From assembly GCF_041529975.1 (NCBI RefSeq), contig NZ_CP168030.1:1178001-1242000 (forward strand): a stretch of DNA of 64,000 bases, written 5' to 3'. The position numbers were made by a program, and so were the translations under genes. Under the pieces are notes generated by a model that was given only the letters and a program-made list of their open reading frames with translations, did not search any database and was not told the origin of the DNA. Position 1 is the first letter of the stretch. Each line of letters starts with the position of its first letter. The stretch is from Microbacterium maritypicum (GTDB lineage: Bacteria; Actinomycetota; Actinomycetes; Actinomycetales; Microbacteriaceae). This document shows, in pieces, positions 55,107 through 63,061 of the stretch.

Positions 55107-55936
55107 CGGAGGGCCCCCGGCCGCCACGCCCGCACGAGCAGCAACACGGCGACGGCCGTGCCCAGCAGCAGGATCGACAGGGCCACCGCCGTCTCGCGGC
55201 CGGCACCGGCCCCGTTGAAGGCGGTGTAGATCGCGAGCGGCATGGTCTGCGTCACGCCGGGGGCGTTGCCGGCGAACAGGGCCGTGGCCCCGAACTCGCC
55301 GATGGCGCGGGCGAAGCACAGGATCACCCCGACCACGATGCCGGGCGCGGCGAGGGGCAGCGTGACCCGCCACAGCACGGTGCTTGGCGAGGCCCCGAGT
55401 GTGGCAGCGGTGCGCTCGTATCGGCTCCCCGTGCTGCGGATCGTCCCCTCGACGGCGAGCACCAGGAACGGCAGCGCCACGAACGCCTGCGCGAGCACCA
55501 CGGCCGCCGGCGTGAACGGGATGCCGGTGCCGAACCACGCGGCGATGAGGCCCCCGAGTGGACTGGAGCGGCCGAGGAGGAACAGCAGGGCGACCCCGCC
55601 CACCATTGGCGGGAGCACGAGCGGCACCGCGACGAGAGCTCGCAGCAGGGCGGAGGTGCGCGGTCCCGAGCGGGCGATCAGCAGGGCGAGCGGGAGGCCG
55701 AGCACGATGCACAGCGCGGTCGCGGCGAGCCCGGTGGTGAGTGAGAGGCGGAGGGCGTCCAGTGCCACCGTGGAGGTGATGTCGGTCCAGAAGGTCGACC
55801 AGGACGCGCGCGTGAGAAGGGCGACCAGCGGCAGCGCGAGCAGGAGGACACCGAGCACGGCGGGCGCGACCAGGAGGAACGGGGGCGCTGCGCCCGTGTC
55901 GACCCGTCGCATCGTCGTCGTGCTCGTCCTCGTCAT
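55103..55936 (-). CDS. modB: Molybdate ABC transporter permease ModB
   Basis: The 277-residue permease has six spans and the EAA-type loop ERTAATLGASPSTVLWRVTLPLAAPGIVVG. Landmarks: LALPLVALLTRASW, LVAVPLVLPPMVGGVALLFLLG, and CFARAIGEFGATALFAGNAPG, typical of molybdate/sulfate permeases. Start ATG 55936, 26 bases after modA. Confidence 0.92.
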   Translation of the reverse strand: MTRTSTTTMRRVDTGAAPPFLLVAPAVLGVLLLALPLVALLTRASWSTFWTDITSTVALDALRLSLTTGLAATALCIVLGLPLALLIARSGPRTSALLRALVAVPLVLPPMVGGVALLFLLGRSSPLGGLIAAWFGTGIPFTPAAVVLAQAFVALPFLVLAVEGTIRSTGSRYERTAATLGASPSTVLWRVTLPLAAPGIVVGVILCFARAIGEFGATALFAGNAPGVTQTMPLAIYTAFNGAGAGRETAVALSILLLGTAVAVLLLVRAWRPGALR

Positions 55937-55962
55937 GCTCCGCCTCGCGGGCCGATCCCCGA

Positions 55963-56733
55963 TCACGGCGTACCGAAGCCGTGGTCGGCGAGGATCCCGC
56001 GGCCGACCGGACCCCGCACGAACTCGGTGAATGCTCCTCCGGCATCCGTGGCTCCGTCGAGTGCGACGATCGGGTAGCGGTTCACGACCTCGTCGCTGCC
56101 CTCCGGAGCGAAGCTCTCGACGTCTGCGCCCACCACGTCGGTCGCGTAGACCAGACCGGCGTCCGCTTCGCCGGCGACGATCTTCTGCAGGACCGCGGAG
56201 ACGTTCTGCTCGAGGCTCGCCGCCGTGACCGAGACGCCGGCGGCGTCGAGCAGCGTCTGCGATGCCGCCCCGCAGGGCACCTCGGGCGCACACAGCACGG
56301 TGGTCGCGTCTGCGAGGTCGGCGAGTGAGGTGATGCCGGCGGGGTTTCCTGCGGGCACCGCGACCACGAGGGTGTTCGTCGCGAACGGCTCCGGGTCGTC
56401 GGCGAGGCCGGTGTCGATGAGCGTCTGCATCGTGCGTTCGTCGGCGGTGGCGAGGACATCGGCGTGTGCGCCCTCGGCGAGCTGCGTCACGAGCACGCTC
56501 GACCCGTCGTAGACGATCGGAGCCACGTCGACCGTCGGGTGCTCCGCGGTGAAGGCCGCGGCGATCTCGTCGAAGACCGGGCTCAGCGAGGCCGCGGCGA
56601 AGACGGTGACCTCGCCGGTGAGCTCTCCCTCGGCGGGGGAGGGCGACGGATCGGCGGAGGAGACGGCAGAGCAGCCGCCCAGCAGCAGCGCGAGGACCAG
56701 CGCTGCCGACCCGGTGAGGAGCCGGTGGTTCAC
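55963..56733 (-). CDS. modA: Molybdate-binding lipoprotein ModA
   Basis: The 256-residue binding protein has lipobox LLGGC (Cys21) and ModA landmarks VFAAASLSPVFDEIAAAF, YDGSSVLVTQLAEGAHADVLATAD and GEADAGLVYATDV, ending FGTP. GTG start 56733 overlaps the regulator's stop (GTGA). Captures molybdate outside the membrane for ModBC; here it supplies Mo for NarG. Confidence 0.93.
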   Translation of the reverse strand: MNHRLLTGSAALVLALLLGGCSAVSSADPSPSPAEGELTGEVTVFAAASLSPVFDEIAAAFTAEHPTVDVAPIVYDGSSVLVTQLAEGAHADVLATADERTMQTLIDTGLADDPEPFATNTLVVAVPAGNPAGITSLADLADATTVLCAPEVPCGAASQTLLDAAGVSVTAASLEQNVSAVLQKIVAGEADAGLVYATDVVGADVESFAPEGSDEVVNRYPIVALDGATDAGGAFTEFVRGPVGRGILADHGFGTP

Positions 56734-57119
56734 CGCGGCGTCTCCACGATCACGGTGGTGGCCTTGATCACCGCGACGGCGAGAGACCCCGGCTGCAGAT
56801 CGAGCTCGCGAACGGCCTCGGCCGAGAGCAGCGATACGAATCGATGGGGACCCGCCTGGATATCGACCTGCGCCATGACGCCGTCGATCTGCACGCGGGT
56901 GACGAGTCCCGTGAAGCGGTTGCGGGCGCTGGAGAGCACATCGCCCGGAGTGGGCGGGGCCGCGGCGAGGGCGACCGCGTGCTGGGCGAGGGCCGCACCG
57001 GGGATGCGGGCGGGACTGTCGGCGGTGACCGGCAGTGCGTCCTGGTCGACCCACCGCCGCACCGTGTCGTCGCTCACGCCGAGCAGCCGTGCGGCTTCGG
57101 CGATGCGATAGGTGGTCAC
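56730..57119 (-). CDS. Molybdenum-binding (Mop/TOBE) protein with HTH domain
   Basis: The 129-residue protein combines an N-terminal MerR/excisionase-like helix-turn-helix (YRIAEAARLLGVSDDTVRRWVDQDALPV, residues 4-31) with a C-terminal Mop/TOBE molybdate-binding domain (SSARNRFTGLVTRVQIDGVMAQVDIQAGPHRFVSLLSAEAVRELDLQPGSLAVAVIKATTVIVE). Probable molybdate-responsive regulator or store for modABC. GTG start 57119. First gene of the operon. Confidence 0.85.
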   Translation of the reverse strand: MTTYRIAEAARLLGVSDDTVRRWVDQDALPVTADSPARIPGAALAQHAVALAAAPPTPGDVLSSARNRFTGLVTRVQIDGVMAQVDIQAGPHRFVSLLSAEAVRELDLQPGSLAVAVIKATTVIVETPR

Positions 57120-57145
57120 AGACCGAGCCTAAAGGCGCGAGTTCC

Positions 57146-57197
57146 GCAGATCCAGGCCATCTGCCGTGCATATTCCGCATCCGCGGAGATCTGCCGC
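57146..57197. promoter_or_regulatory. Repeated ATCTGCCG-type half-sites between mod and moe operons
   Basis: GCAGATC (57146-57152), ATCTGCCG (57159-57166) and GATCTGCCGC (57188-57197) lie in the 155-base gap between the divergent mop and moeB starts. They are candidate sites for the Mop/HTH regulator, sharing the core ATCTGC in both directions. Confidence 0.35.
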
Positions 57198-57274
57198 ATC
57201 ATCGGTCCTTCGGCGGGGGATTTCTCCGGCGCTCGGAGAGCCCGCTGCCACGCGTCCCGGGGTAGCCTGAGCGC

Positions 57275-58384
57275 ATGCCGCTGCCTCCGCTCGTCGAGCC
57301 CGTCGCAGCACTCAGCGCCGCGGAAGCACAGCGGACCGCCCGGCACCTCGTCCTCGCCGACCTCGGCGAAATCGGACAGCGACGGTTGCGCGCGGCCCAC
57401 GTCACCGTCGTCGGTGTGGGTGGGCTCGGATCTCCCGTCGTGCTCGCGCTCGCCGCAGCCGGCGTCGGCACCCTCACGGTCATCGACGACGACGTGGTCG
57501 AGTTCTCGAACCTGCAGCGTCAGGTGTTGCACCGGCTCGCCGACGTCGACGCGCCGAAGGTCGACAGCGCGGTGCGCGTCGCGGCCGACCTCGCACCCGA
57601 GACGACCGTGCTCCCCGTGCGCGAACGACTGACCGCGACGAACGTCGAGGTGCTGCTGGCCGGTGCCGACCTCGTGATCGACGGCTCCGACACGTTCGAG
57701 ACCCGCACGCTCGTCGCTGCGGCGTGCGAGCGGCTCCGGGTGCCGCTCGTGTGGGGTGTCGTGCAGGAGTTCGCCGCACAGGTGACGGTGTTCTGGTCGG
57801 CTCCGCCTGCGGGAGTGCCGCCGGTCGTGCTGAGCGACCTTTATCCGCCCGAGGGGGTCGGCGAGCTGCCGAGCTGCGCGACGGTGGGAGTGCTCGGGGC
57901 CCTCTGCCTGCAGGTCGGATCGGTGCTCGCGATGGAGGCCATCAAGCTCATCGCCGGAATCGGTGAGCCGCTGTTCGGCCGCGTGCTGCTGATCGACGCG
58001 CTGCGGGGGCGGATGAGTGAGGTTCCGCTGCGCGGGCGCGCGGAGACGGCCGGTGCGGCGACGACCAGCGCGGCGACCTCGGTTCCCGCGCGCCCGGCGG
58101 TACCTCACGTCGCCGCGGACGCACTCGACGACGAGGTCGCCGCCGGAGCGTTCGTGCTCGATGTGCGCGAGGCGGATGAGATCGCCACCGGCGCGATCCC
58201 CGGAGCCCGGCACGCTCCGCTGGCGGAAGTACTCGGTCGTCCCGAGGCCTTTTCCGCCGAGGGCCGGATCGTCGTCGTGTGCCAGCGCGGACTGCGGGCA
58301 GTGCGCGCTGCGGCAGCCCTGCGGGACGCCGGGGCCGACGCCGTGGTGCTGACCGGCGGCATGGACGCCTGGAGCGCGCGATGA
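57275..58384 (+). CDS. moeB: MoeB/ThiF-type adenylyltransferase fused to rhodanese
   Basis: The 369-residue E1-like enzyme activates the MoaD C-terminal glycine and transfers sulfur. ThiF domain: VVGVGGLGSPVVLALAAAGVGTLTVIDDDVVEFSNLQRQVLH (ATP site, Arg finger) and the Cys in LPSCATVGVLG. The zinc CxxC pairs of E. coli MoeB are absent. The C-terminal rhodanese domain has active-site Cys in VVVCQRGLRAVRAA. Start ATG 57275. Overlaps moeA (ATGA). It likely serves MoaD three genes further on. Confidence 0.9.
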   Translation: MPLPPLVEPVAALSAAEAQRTARHLVLADLGEIGQRRLRAAHVTVVGVGGLGSPVVLALAAAGVGTLTVIDDDVVEFSNLQRQVLHRLADVDAPKVDSAVRVAADLAPETTVLPVRERLTATNVEVLLAGADLVIDGSDTFETRTLVAAACERLRVPLVWGVVQEFAAQVTVFWSAPPAGVPPVVLSDLYPPEGVGELPSCATVGVLGALCLQVGSVLAMEAIKLIAGIGEPLFGRVLLIDALRGRMSEVPLRGRAETAGAATTSAATSVPARPAVPHVAADALDDEVAAGAFVLDVREADEIATGAIPGARHAPLAEVLGRPEAFSAEGRIVVVCQRGLRAVRAAAALRDAGADAVVLTGGMDAWSAR

Positions 58385-59607
58385 GCGGCATGCGCACGGT
58401 CGAAGAGCAGCTCGCCGTGGTGCTCGCCGCCGTGCGGACTCGTCCGGCGGTCACCCGGACTCTGGACGAGGCGGTCGGCTTCACGCTGACGGAGCCTGCT
58501 CGCGCGCAGAACCCCGTCCCCGTGTTCGACAACTCTGCGATGGACGGCTTCGCGGTGCGTTTCGCCGACGTCGCCACGGCATCCTCGGAGCGTCCGGCGG
58601 TGCTGCGCGTCGTGGCGGACGTCCCGGCGGGCAGCGCGGAGGATCCACCACTCGCTCGGGGCACGGCCGCCCGCATCATGACCGGCGCTCCGGTGCCGGC
58701 TGCGGCCGACACAGTCGTGCCTTTCGAAGACACCGTGGGTGGCCTCGCCGACTCCCTGGGGGACATCCGGGTGGTTCGCGCACCGGCGGCGGAGGGCGCG
58801 CATGTGCGGCGGGCGGGGGCGGATGCCGCGGTCGGCGCCGTCGTTCTCGAGCCGGGCACGCTGCTCGGCGCCCGGCAGCTGGCCGCGCTGGCATCCGTCG
58901 GCATCGCTCGGGTCGCCGTCGCCCCGCGGCCGCGGGTGGCCATCGTCTCGACCGGCGCCGAGCTCGTCCCGCCGGGGGAGCCTCTGGCCCGAGGGCAGAT
59001 TCCGGAATCGAACGGGCTGTTGCTCGCCGGGCTCGTGGCCGAGGTCGGGGCCGAGGTGGTGTTCCGGGAGGTCGTCGGTGACGATGGTGCGGGTCCTGCC
59101 GAGGCTGTGGCCCGTGCGACCGCGCTCGGGCTCGATGCCGTGATCTTCTCCGGGGGCGTGAGCGCCGGCGCATACGAGCCGGTGCGGCAGGGTCTGAGCG
59201 ACGCGATGGAGTTCGTGAAGGTCGCGATGCAGCCGGGCAAGCCCCAGGGGTTCGGGGCGACGGACGCGGGCATGCTGCTGTTCGGGTTGCCCGGCAATCC
59301 GGTGAGCGTGGCCGTCTCTTTCGAGGTGCTGGTGCGGCCGGCGTTGCTGCGCCTGCAGGGTCGCCGCGATATCCATCGCCCACGGAGACGTCTCGCCGCG
59401 GGCACCGGATGGCGCACCCCTCCCGGTCGTCGTCAGTATCTGCCCGCCGTGATCGACGCGGAGGGCCGCGTGCATCCGGCGACCCGCGGGGGATCCGGCT
59501 CGCACCTCGCGGTCGGCCTCGGGGCCGCCACCGCCTATGCCATCGTCGCCGCCGAGACCGAACAGGTCGAGATCGGCGACCTCATCGACGTGCTGGAGCT
59601 GTCATGA
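58381..59607 (+). CDS. moeA: Molybdopterin molybdenumtransferase MoeA
   Basis: Inserts molybdenum into adenylyl-molybdopterin. The 408-residue protein has PVPVFDNSAMDGFAVR near residue 45, IMTGAPVPAAADTVVPFE, VAIVSTGAELVPPGEPL, the MoCF motif FSGGVSAGAYEPV and GLPGNPVSVAVSFEVLVRPAL. ATG overlaps moeB; the stop overlaps moaC (ATGA). Confidence 0.95.
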   Translation: MSGMRTVEEQLAVVLAAVRTRPAVTRTLDEAVGFTLTEPARAQNPVPVFDNSAMDGFAVRFADVATASSERPAVLRVVADVPAGSAEDPPLARGTAARIMTGAPVPAAADTVVPFEDTVGGLADSLGDIRVVRAPAAEGAHVRRAGADAAVGAVVLEPGTLLGARQLAALASVGIARVAVAPRPRVAIVSTGAELVPPGEPLARGQIPESNGLLLAGLVAEVGAEVVFREVVGDDGAGPAEAVARATALGLDAVIFSGGVSAGAYEPVRQGLSDAMEFVKVAMQPGKPQGFGATDAGMLLFGLPGNPVSVAVSFEVLVRPALLRLQGRRDIHRPRRRLAAGTGWRTPPGRRQYLPAVIDAEGRVHPATRGGSGSHLAVGLGAATAYAIVAAETEQVEIGDLIDVLELS

Positions 59608-60077
59608 CCTTCACCCATCTGGATTCGGCCGGCCATGCGCGCATGGTCGATGTGACCGAGAAGCAGCCGACCCTGCGGGCCGCGACCGCCGCGGGTTTCG
59701 TGCGCTGCGCGCCGGAGACGGTCGCACTGCTCCGTGACGGCACGGTGCCCAAGGGCGATGTGCTCGCGGTGGCGCGCATCGCCGGCATCCAGGCGGCCAA
59801 GCGCACGCCCGAACTGCTGCCGCTCGCACATGTCATCGGCGTGCACGGCGCGGTCGTCGACCTCGACATCGAAGACGCGGGGATCCGGATCAGCGCCACC
59901 GTGCGCACGGCCGATCGCACCGGGGTCGAGATGGAGGCGCTCACCGCCGTCTCGGTCGCGGCGCTCGCCGTGGTCGACATGATCAAGGGTGTGGACCGCG
60001 CGGTGACGATCGAGAACGTGCGCATCGTCGCCAAGGAGGGTGGGCGCAGCGGTTCCTGGCGGAGGCCGGGGGAGTGA
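59604..60077 (+). CDS. moaC: Cyclic pyranopterin monophosphate synthase MoaC
   Basis: With MoaA it makes cPMP from GTP. The 157-residue protein shows MVDVTEKQPTLRAATAAG, GDVLAVARIAGIQAAKRTPELLPLAHVI (the family's KRT..LIPLCH analogue) and TGVEMEALTAVSVAALAVVDMIKGVDR. Overlaps moeA and mobA at its ends. Confidence 0.95.
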   Translation: MTFTHLDSAGHARMVDVTEKQPTLRAATAAGFVRCAPETVALLRDGTVPKGDVLAVARIAGIQAAKRTPELLPLAHVIGVHGAVVDLDIEDAGIRISATVRTADRTGVEMEALTAVSVAALAVVDMIKGVDRAVTIENVRIVAKEGGRSGSWRRPGE

Positions 60078-60682
60078 CCACGTCGTCGCACGCCGGGGTC
60101 GGCGCCGTGCTGCTCGTCGGCGGCGAGGGTCGCCGGATGGGCGGCATCGCGAAGCCTCTTCTCACGCTGGAGGGGCGATCGCTGCTGACGCGCACCGTGG
60201 AGGCGCTGGTCGATGCCGGTGTGGGCCCGATCGTGGCGGTCGGTCCGGTGCTCGAGGAGTCGGCCGACGTGGTCTGGACGCGGGAGGAGCCGCCGCTCGG
60301 CGGCCCGGTGGCGGGGATCGCTGCGGGACTCGCGCGGATGCCGGCGGAGAGGGTGCTGATCCTCGCCGGGGACCTCGCGCGACCGGATGCGGTCGTGCAC
60401 GGCTTGCTCTCCCACCGCGCCGATGATGCGGGGGCAGCGGCATCCGTCGACGGTGTCGTGTTCTCTGCAGACGGGCAGCCGCAGTGGCTGGCCGGCCTGT
60501 ATCGCACGGCATCGGTCCGCGGCGCGCTCGACGTGATCACGACCGACCGCGATGCCTCCGTCCACGCCCTCCTCGGCGGTCTCGCCATCGAGTGGGTCGT
60601 CGACCAGGAGGGGACCACCGCCGACATCGACTCGCCCGCCGACCTGGCTCGCGCACGAGAGGAAATCGAGGAGACGCCATGA
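60074..60682 (+). CDS. mobA: Molybdenum cofactor guanylyltransferase MobA
   Basis: Attaches GMP to molybdopterin to form the MGD cofactor of NarG-type enzymes. The 202-residue nucleotidyltransferase has LLVGGEGRRMGGIAKPLL (GTP loop, residues 13-30) and ILAGDLARPD (metal Asp). It is shorter than E. coli MobA at the C-terminus. GTG start overlaps moaC. Confidence 0.82.
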   Translation: MTTSSHAGVGAVLLVGGEGRRMGGIAKPLLTLEGRSLLTRTVEALVDAGVGPIVAVGPVLEESADVVWTREEPPLGGPVAGIAAGLARMPAERVLILAGDLARPDAVVHGLLSHRADDAGAAASVDGVVFSADGQPQWLAGLYRTASVRGALDVITTDRDASVHALLGGLAIEWVVDQEGTTADIDSPADLARAREEIEETP

Positions 60683-60960
60683 CCGAGAACAGTCGCACCC
60701 TTCCTCCGGAGGCGCTCGACGCCTGGGCGGCGGAGCTGCGTGAACGATTCGACCTGGGCGAGGAGGATGTGCCGGTCGCGTTGATCCTCGACCTCGCCCG
60801 AGACGTCGCGAACGGGGTCGCGCGCCCGGCTGCGCCGTTCAGTGCCTTCGTCGCCGGTCTGGTCGCCGGTCGCGCCGGCGGTTCGTCCGACGATGTGAGG
60901 GCGGCGGTGGCGGCGATCGTCGAGCTCGCGAATGCGCATGCCGCGGAGGGGAAGAGCTGA
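60679..60960 (+). CDS. DUF6457-like small protein in the Moco operon
   Basis: The 93-residue all-alpha protein: LPPEALDAWAAELRERFDLGEEDVPVALILDLARDVANGVARPAAPFSAFVAGLVAGRAGG. Its type is seen next to mobA/moaD in actinobacteria (DUF6457). No cofactor-binding motif. Overlaps mobA and moaD by 4 and 1 bases. It likely helps cofactor maturation or delivery, unproven. Confidence 0.65.
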   Translation: MTENSRTLPPEALDAWAAELRERFDLGEEDVPVALILDLARDVANGVARPAAPFSAFVAGLVAGRAGGSSDDVRAAVAAIVELANAHAAEGKS

Positions 60961-61193
60961 TGGCGACGGTGCGCTACTTCGCGGCAGCGGAGGATGCGGC
61001 GGGCCGGGCGAATGAGCCCACGGATGCGGTGACCCTCGGCGCGCTGCGGGCCGAGCTGGTGGACGCGCATCCGGCACTCGGAGCGATCCTCGACCGCTGT
61101 GCGCTGCTCGTCGACGGCGCCAGGGTGGACGACGACTTCGTATTGGCGGGGGTGGGGACCGTCGACGTGCTGCCTCCGTTCGCCGGAGGCTGA
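60960..61193 (+). CDS. moaD: Molybdopterin synthase sulfur carrier subunit MoaD
   Basis: The 77-residue ubiquitin-like protein ends PPFAGG with the C-terminal Gly-Gly that is thiocarboxylated by MoeB. Start MATVRYFAAAEDAAG. Its ATG shares one base with the stop before it. Partner of MoaE, whose gene ends three bases away on the other strand. Confidence 0.92.
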   Translation: MATVRYFAAAEDAAGRANEPTDAVTLGALRAELVDAHPALGAILDRCALLVDGARVDDDFVLAGVGTVDVLPPFAGG

Positions 61194-61196
61194 GGC

Positions 61197-61631
61197 TCAG
61201 CCGCCGATACCCTTCCAGGCGGTGGTGCCGTCGGCCTCGACCTGACGCTTCCAGACCGGGAGCTCGCGCTTGATGGCCTCGATGATCTCGCGGCACACCA
61301 CGAACGCCTCGTCGCGATGTGCGGCGGCGACCGCGACGACGACAGCGGCCGAGCCGACGGGCAGGCGGCCGATGCGGTGGCTCACGGCGACGATCGCCTC
61401 TCCGCTGACACCTGCGGCGACGGCGCGTTCGGCGAGGTCGCGAAGGATCCGCTCGGCATCCGGGTGCGAGGAGTACTCGAGGGCGACGACCTCGCCGGCG
61501 GCATCCGGGTCGTGGTCGCGGACGCGTCCGAGGAACGTCGTGACCGCGCCCGCGCGGGCGTCGTCCACCGCGGCGAGGTGCGCATCGAGAGACAGGGCTG
61601 TGTCGCTGATCGCGGCAAGGGTGACGGTCAT
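61197..61631 (-). CDS. moaE: Molybdopterin synthase catalytic subunit MoaE
   Basis: Large subunit of molybdopterin synthase. The 144-residue protein has GAVTTFLGRVRDHD, VALEYSSHPDAERIL, VSHRIGRLPVGSAAVVVAVAAAHRDEAF and the catalytic-lysine region EIIEAIKRELPVWKRQ. Overlaps mog (ATGA), with which it forms a two-gene operon opposite the moeB-moaD operon. Confidence 0.95.
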   Translation of the reverse strand: MTVTLAAISDTALSLDAHLAAVDDARAGAVTTFLGRVRDHDPDAAGEVVALEYSSHPDAERILRDLAERAVAAGVSGEAIVAVSHRIGRLPVGSAAVVVAVAAAHRDEAFVVCREIIEAIKRELPVWKRQVEADGTTAWKGIGG

Positions 61632-62104
61632 CGGTGGTCCTCTCCGTCGAGCTGGGCGATCACGTGCGGGGCGACCGACAGGATGACCGGCATGCCGTCG
61701 GCGACGCCGCCGGGGGAGCCGGGCAGGTTCACGATCAGCGCGCCCTGCGCGGTGCCGGCGAGGCCGCGGCTGAGCATCGCGGCGGGGAACCTCGCGGCAC
61801 CCTGCCGCCGCAGCTCTTCCGGGATTCCCGGAAGCTGTCGCTCGAGCACGCGTGCGGTGCCCTCGGGGGTCTCGTCGCGCGCGGCGATGCCGGTGCCGCC
61901 GGTGGTGACGATGAGCCGCAGACCGTGGGCGAGGAGTTCGTGCAGCGCCTGCTCGACGGCATCCGCGCCGTCGGGGATGATCACAGGGTCGGCGCAGTCG
62001 AACCCCGCTTCGCGGAGCGCGGCGACGGCGAGGGGACCGGCCGTGTCGGCGCGGGTGCCTGCCGCACCGCGATCGGACACGGTGAGCACGGCGGCGGAGG
62101 TCAT
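61628..62104 (-). CDS. mog: Molybdopterin adenylyltransferase (MogA/MoaB family)
   Basis: Activates molybdopterin with AMP before MoeA inserts the metal. The 158-residue protein shows AVLTVSDRGAAGTRADTAGP at the start, VTTGGTGIAARDETPEGT (MPT loop) and LIVNLPGSPGGVADG. Start ATG 62104. MogA and MoaB cannot be told apart by these motifs. Confidence 0.9.
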   Translation of the reverse strand: MTSAAVLTVSDRGAAGTRADTAGPLAVAALREAGFDCADPVIIPDGADAVEQALHELLAHGLRLIVTTGGTGIAARDETPEGTARVLERQLPGIPEELRRQGAARFPAAMLSRGLAGTAQGALIVNLPGSPGGVADGMPVILSVAPHVIAQLDGEDHR

Positions 62105-62142
62105 GAGCCGAGGGTAGCGTCGGGAGTTCCGGACACGAGCGG

Positions 62143-62919
62143 TCAGACGCTCATGTCGACGGGCGGTTCCATCACGATGCCCTGCGCTTCGAAGGCGCGG
62201 CGGCGCTCCTCGATGCGGCGGTGCAGCTCGACCTGCGCGTCGTCGACGAACTGAGGGTCGAGGTCGACGGTCGGCGGATGCGGGTCGCCGTGGTTCGCGG
62301 CGATGTACGCGTCGAGCTCGGGTCCGCTCGTCCACGACGTGATGAGGGCGTAGCGCGGGGCGGTGCCGCGGTGCCAGACCGCGTGCCAGAAGCGCTGGGT
62401 GTCGACGATGATGCGCGAGCCCGCGCGCAGCGGCAGGCGGATCTCGGTGGCCGGGTCGAAGCGGTCTGAGCGCAGGATCAGCATCGACTCGGTGTCGTCC
62501 GAGAGGTTGAAGAACCCGCGGACCACCCACCCGGTTCCCTCTTCATTGAGGCGGTTGTTGTCGTCCTGATGCAGGTTGTAGATCGCGTCGGCGTACTCGT
62601 TGGGCTGCAGCTCGATCACGCGGCAGCGGCCGATGCCGGCGCCCGGCTCCTGTGCCCGGCGCTGGAGCGTGGGGGCGATCGCGATCTGCGACTCGACCCA
62701 GACGCCGTCTTTGTCGGCCCGCGGCGGGGTGTGGTTCCAGAAGCCGTTGCAGTCGACGTCGCCCGCGTAGCTGGTGAGCGGGGCGAAGCGCGTGATGCCC
62801 GAGGAGCGCCACCCGACGTACTCCAGATCGAGCCATTCGGCCGGATCGGCGGCCGACGTGTGGTCGTCGAGGACGACGTAGCCCGTCTCGGCCAGTGCCT
62901 CGGACGTGATGAAGCCCAT
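62143..62919 (-). CDS. Probable 2OG-Fe(II)-type oxygenase of unknown substrate
   Basis: The 258-residue protein carries a possible Fe(II) facial triad, His117-x-Asp119 (NLHQDD) and His179 (RFWHAVWHR), with Arg189 ten residues on, where 2-oxoglutarate would bind. This is the layout of a double-stranded beta-helix oxygenase. I do not recognise the family by name. Start ATG 62919 behind GAAGGG; an in-frame ATG at 62940 is less likely. A TTAGG-CAAT-CCTAA palindrome 47 bases upstream suggests iron control by a DtxR/IdeR-type protein, consistent with an iron enzyme or siderophore tailoring. Divergent from the gene at 63062. Confidence 0.6.
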   Translation of the reverse strand: MGFITSEALAETGYVVLDDHTSAADPAEWLDLEYVGWRSSGITRFAPLTSYAGDVDCNGFWNHTPPRADKDGVWVESQIAIAPTLQRRAQEPGAGIGRCRVIELQPNEYADAIYNLHQDDNNRLNEEGTGWVVRGFFNLSDDTESMLILRSDRFDPATEIRLPLRAGSRIIVDTQRFWHAVWHRGTAPRYALITSWTSGPELDAYIAANHGDPHPPTVDLDPQFVDDAQVELHRRIEERRRAFEAQGIVMEPPVDMSV

Positions 62920-62965
62920 GATGAGTACCCTTCCCGTCATCGCTGCCCCCACAGGCGGCGGGTTC

Positions 62966-62979
62966 TTAGGCAATCCTAA
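62966..62979. promoter_or_regulatory. Iron-box-like palindrome (DtxR/IdeR type)
   Basis: TTAGGCAATCCTAA, with TTAGG and CCTAA perfectly symmetric, sits between the divergent starts at 62919 and 63062. DtxR/IdeR sites carry TTAGG...CCTAA arms in a 19-bp frame; here the spacing is shorter, so the regulator assignment is tentative. It could control both genes. Confidence 0.5.
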
Positions 62980-63061
62980 CCCGCATCTCCCGCTCTCGTG
63001 GAGGGATCCTGCCGTGCAAAAGCGCGAGGGTGCCGGTCCTGCGCGCCGATATTCTGAGGGC

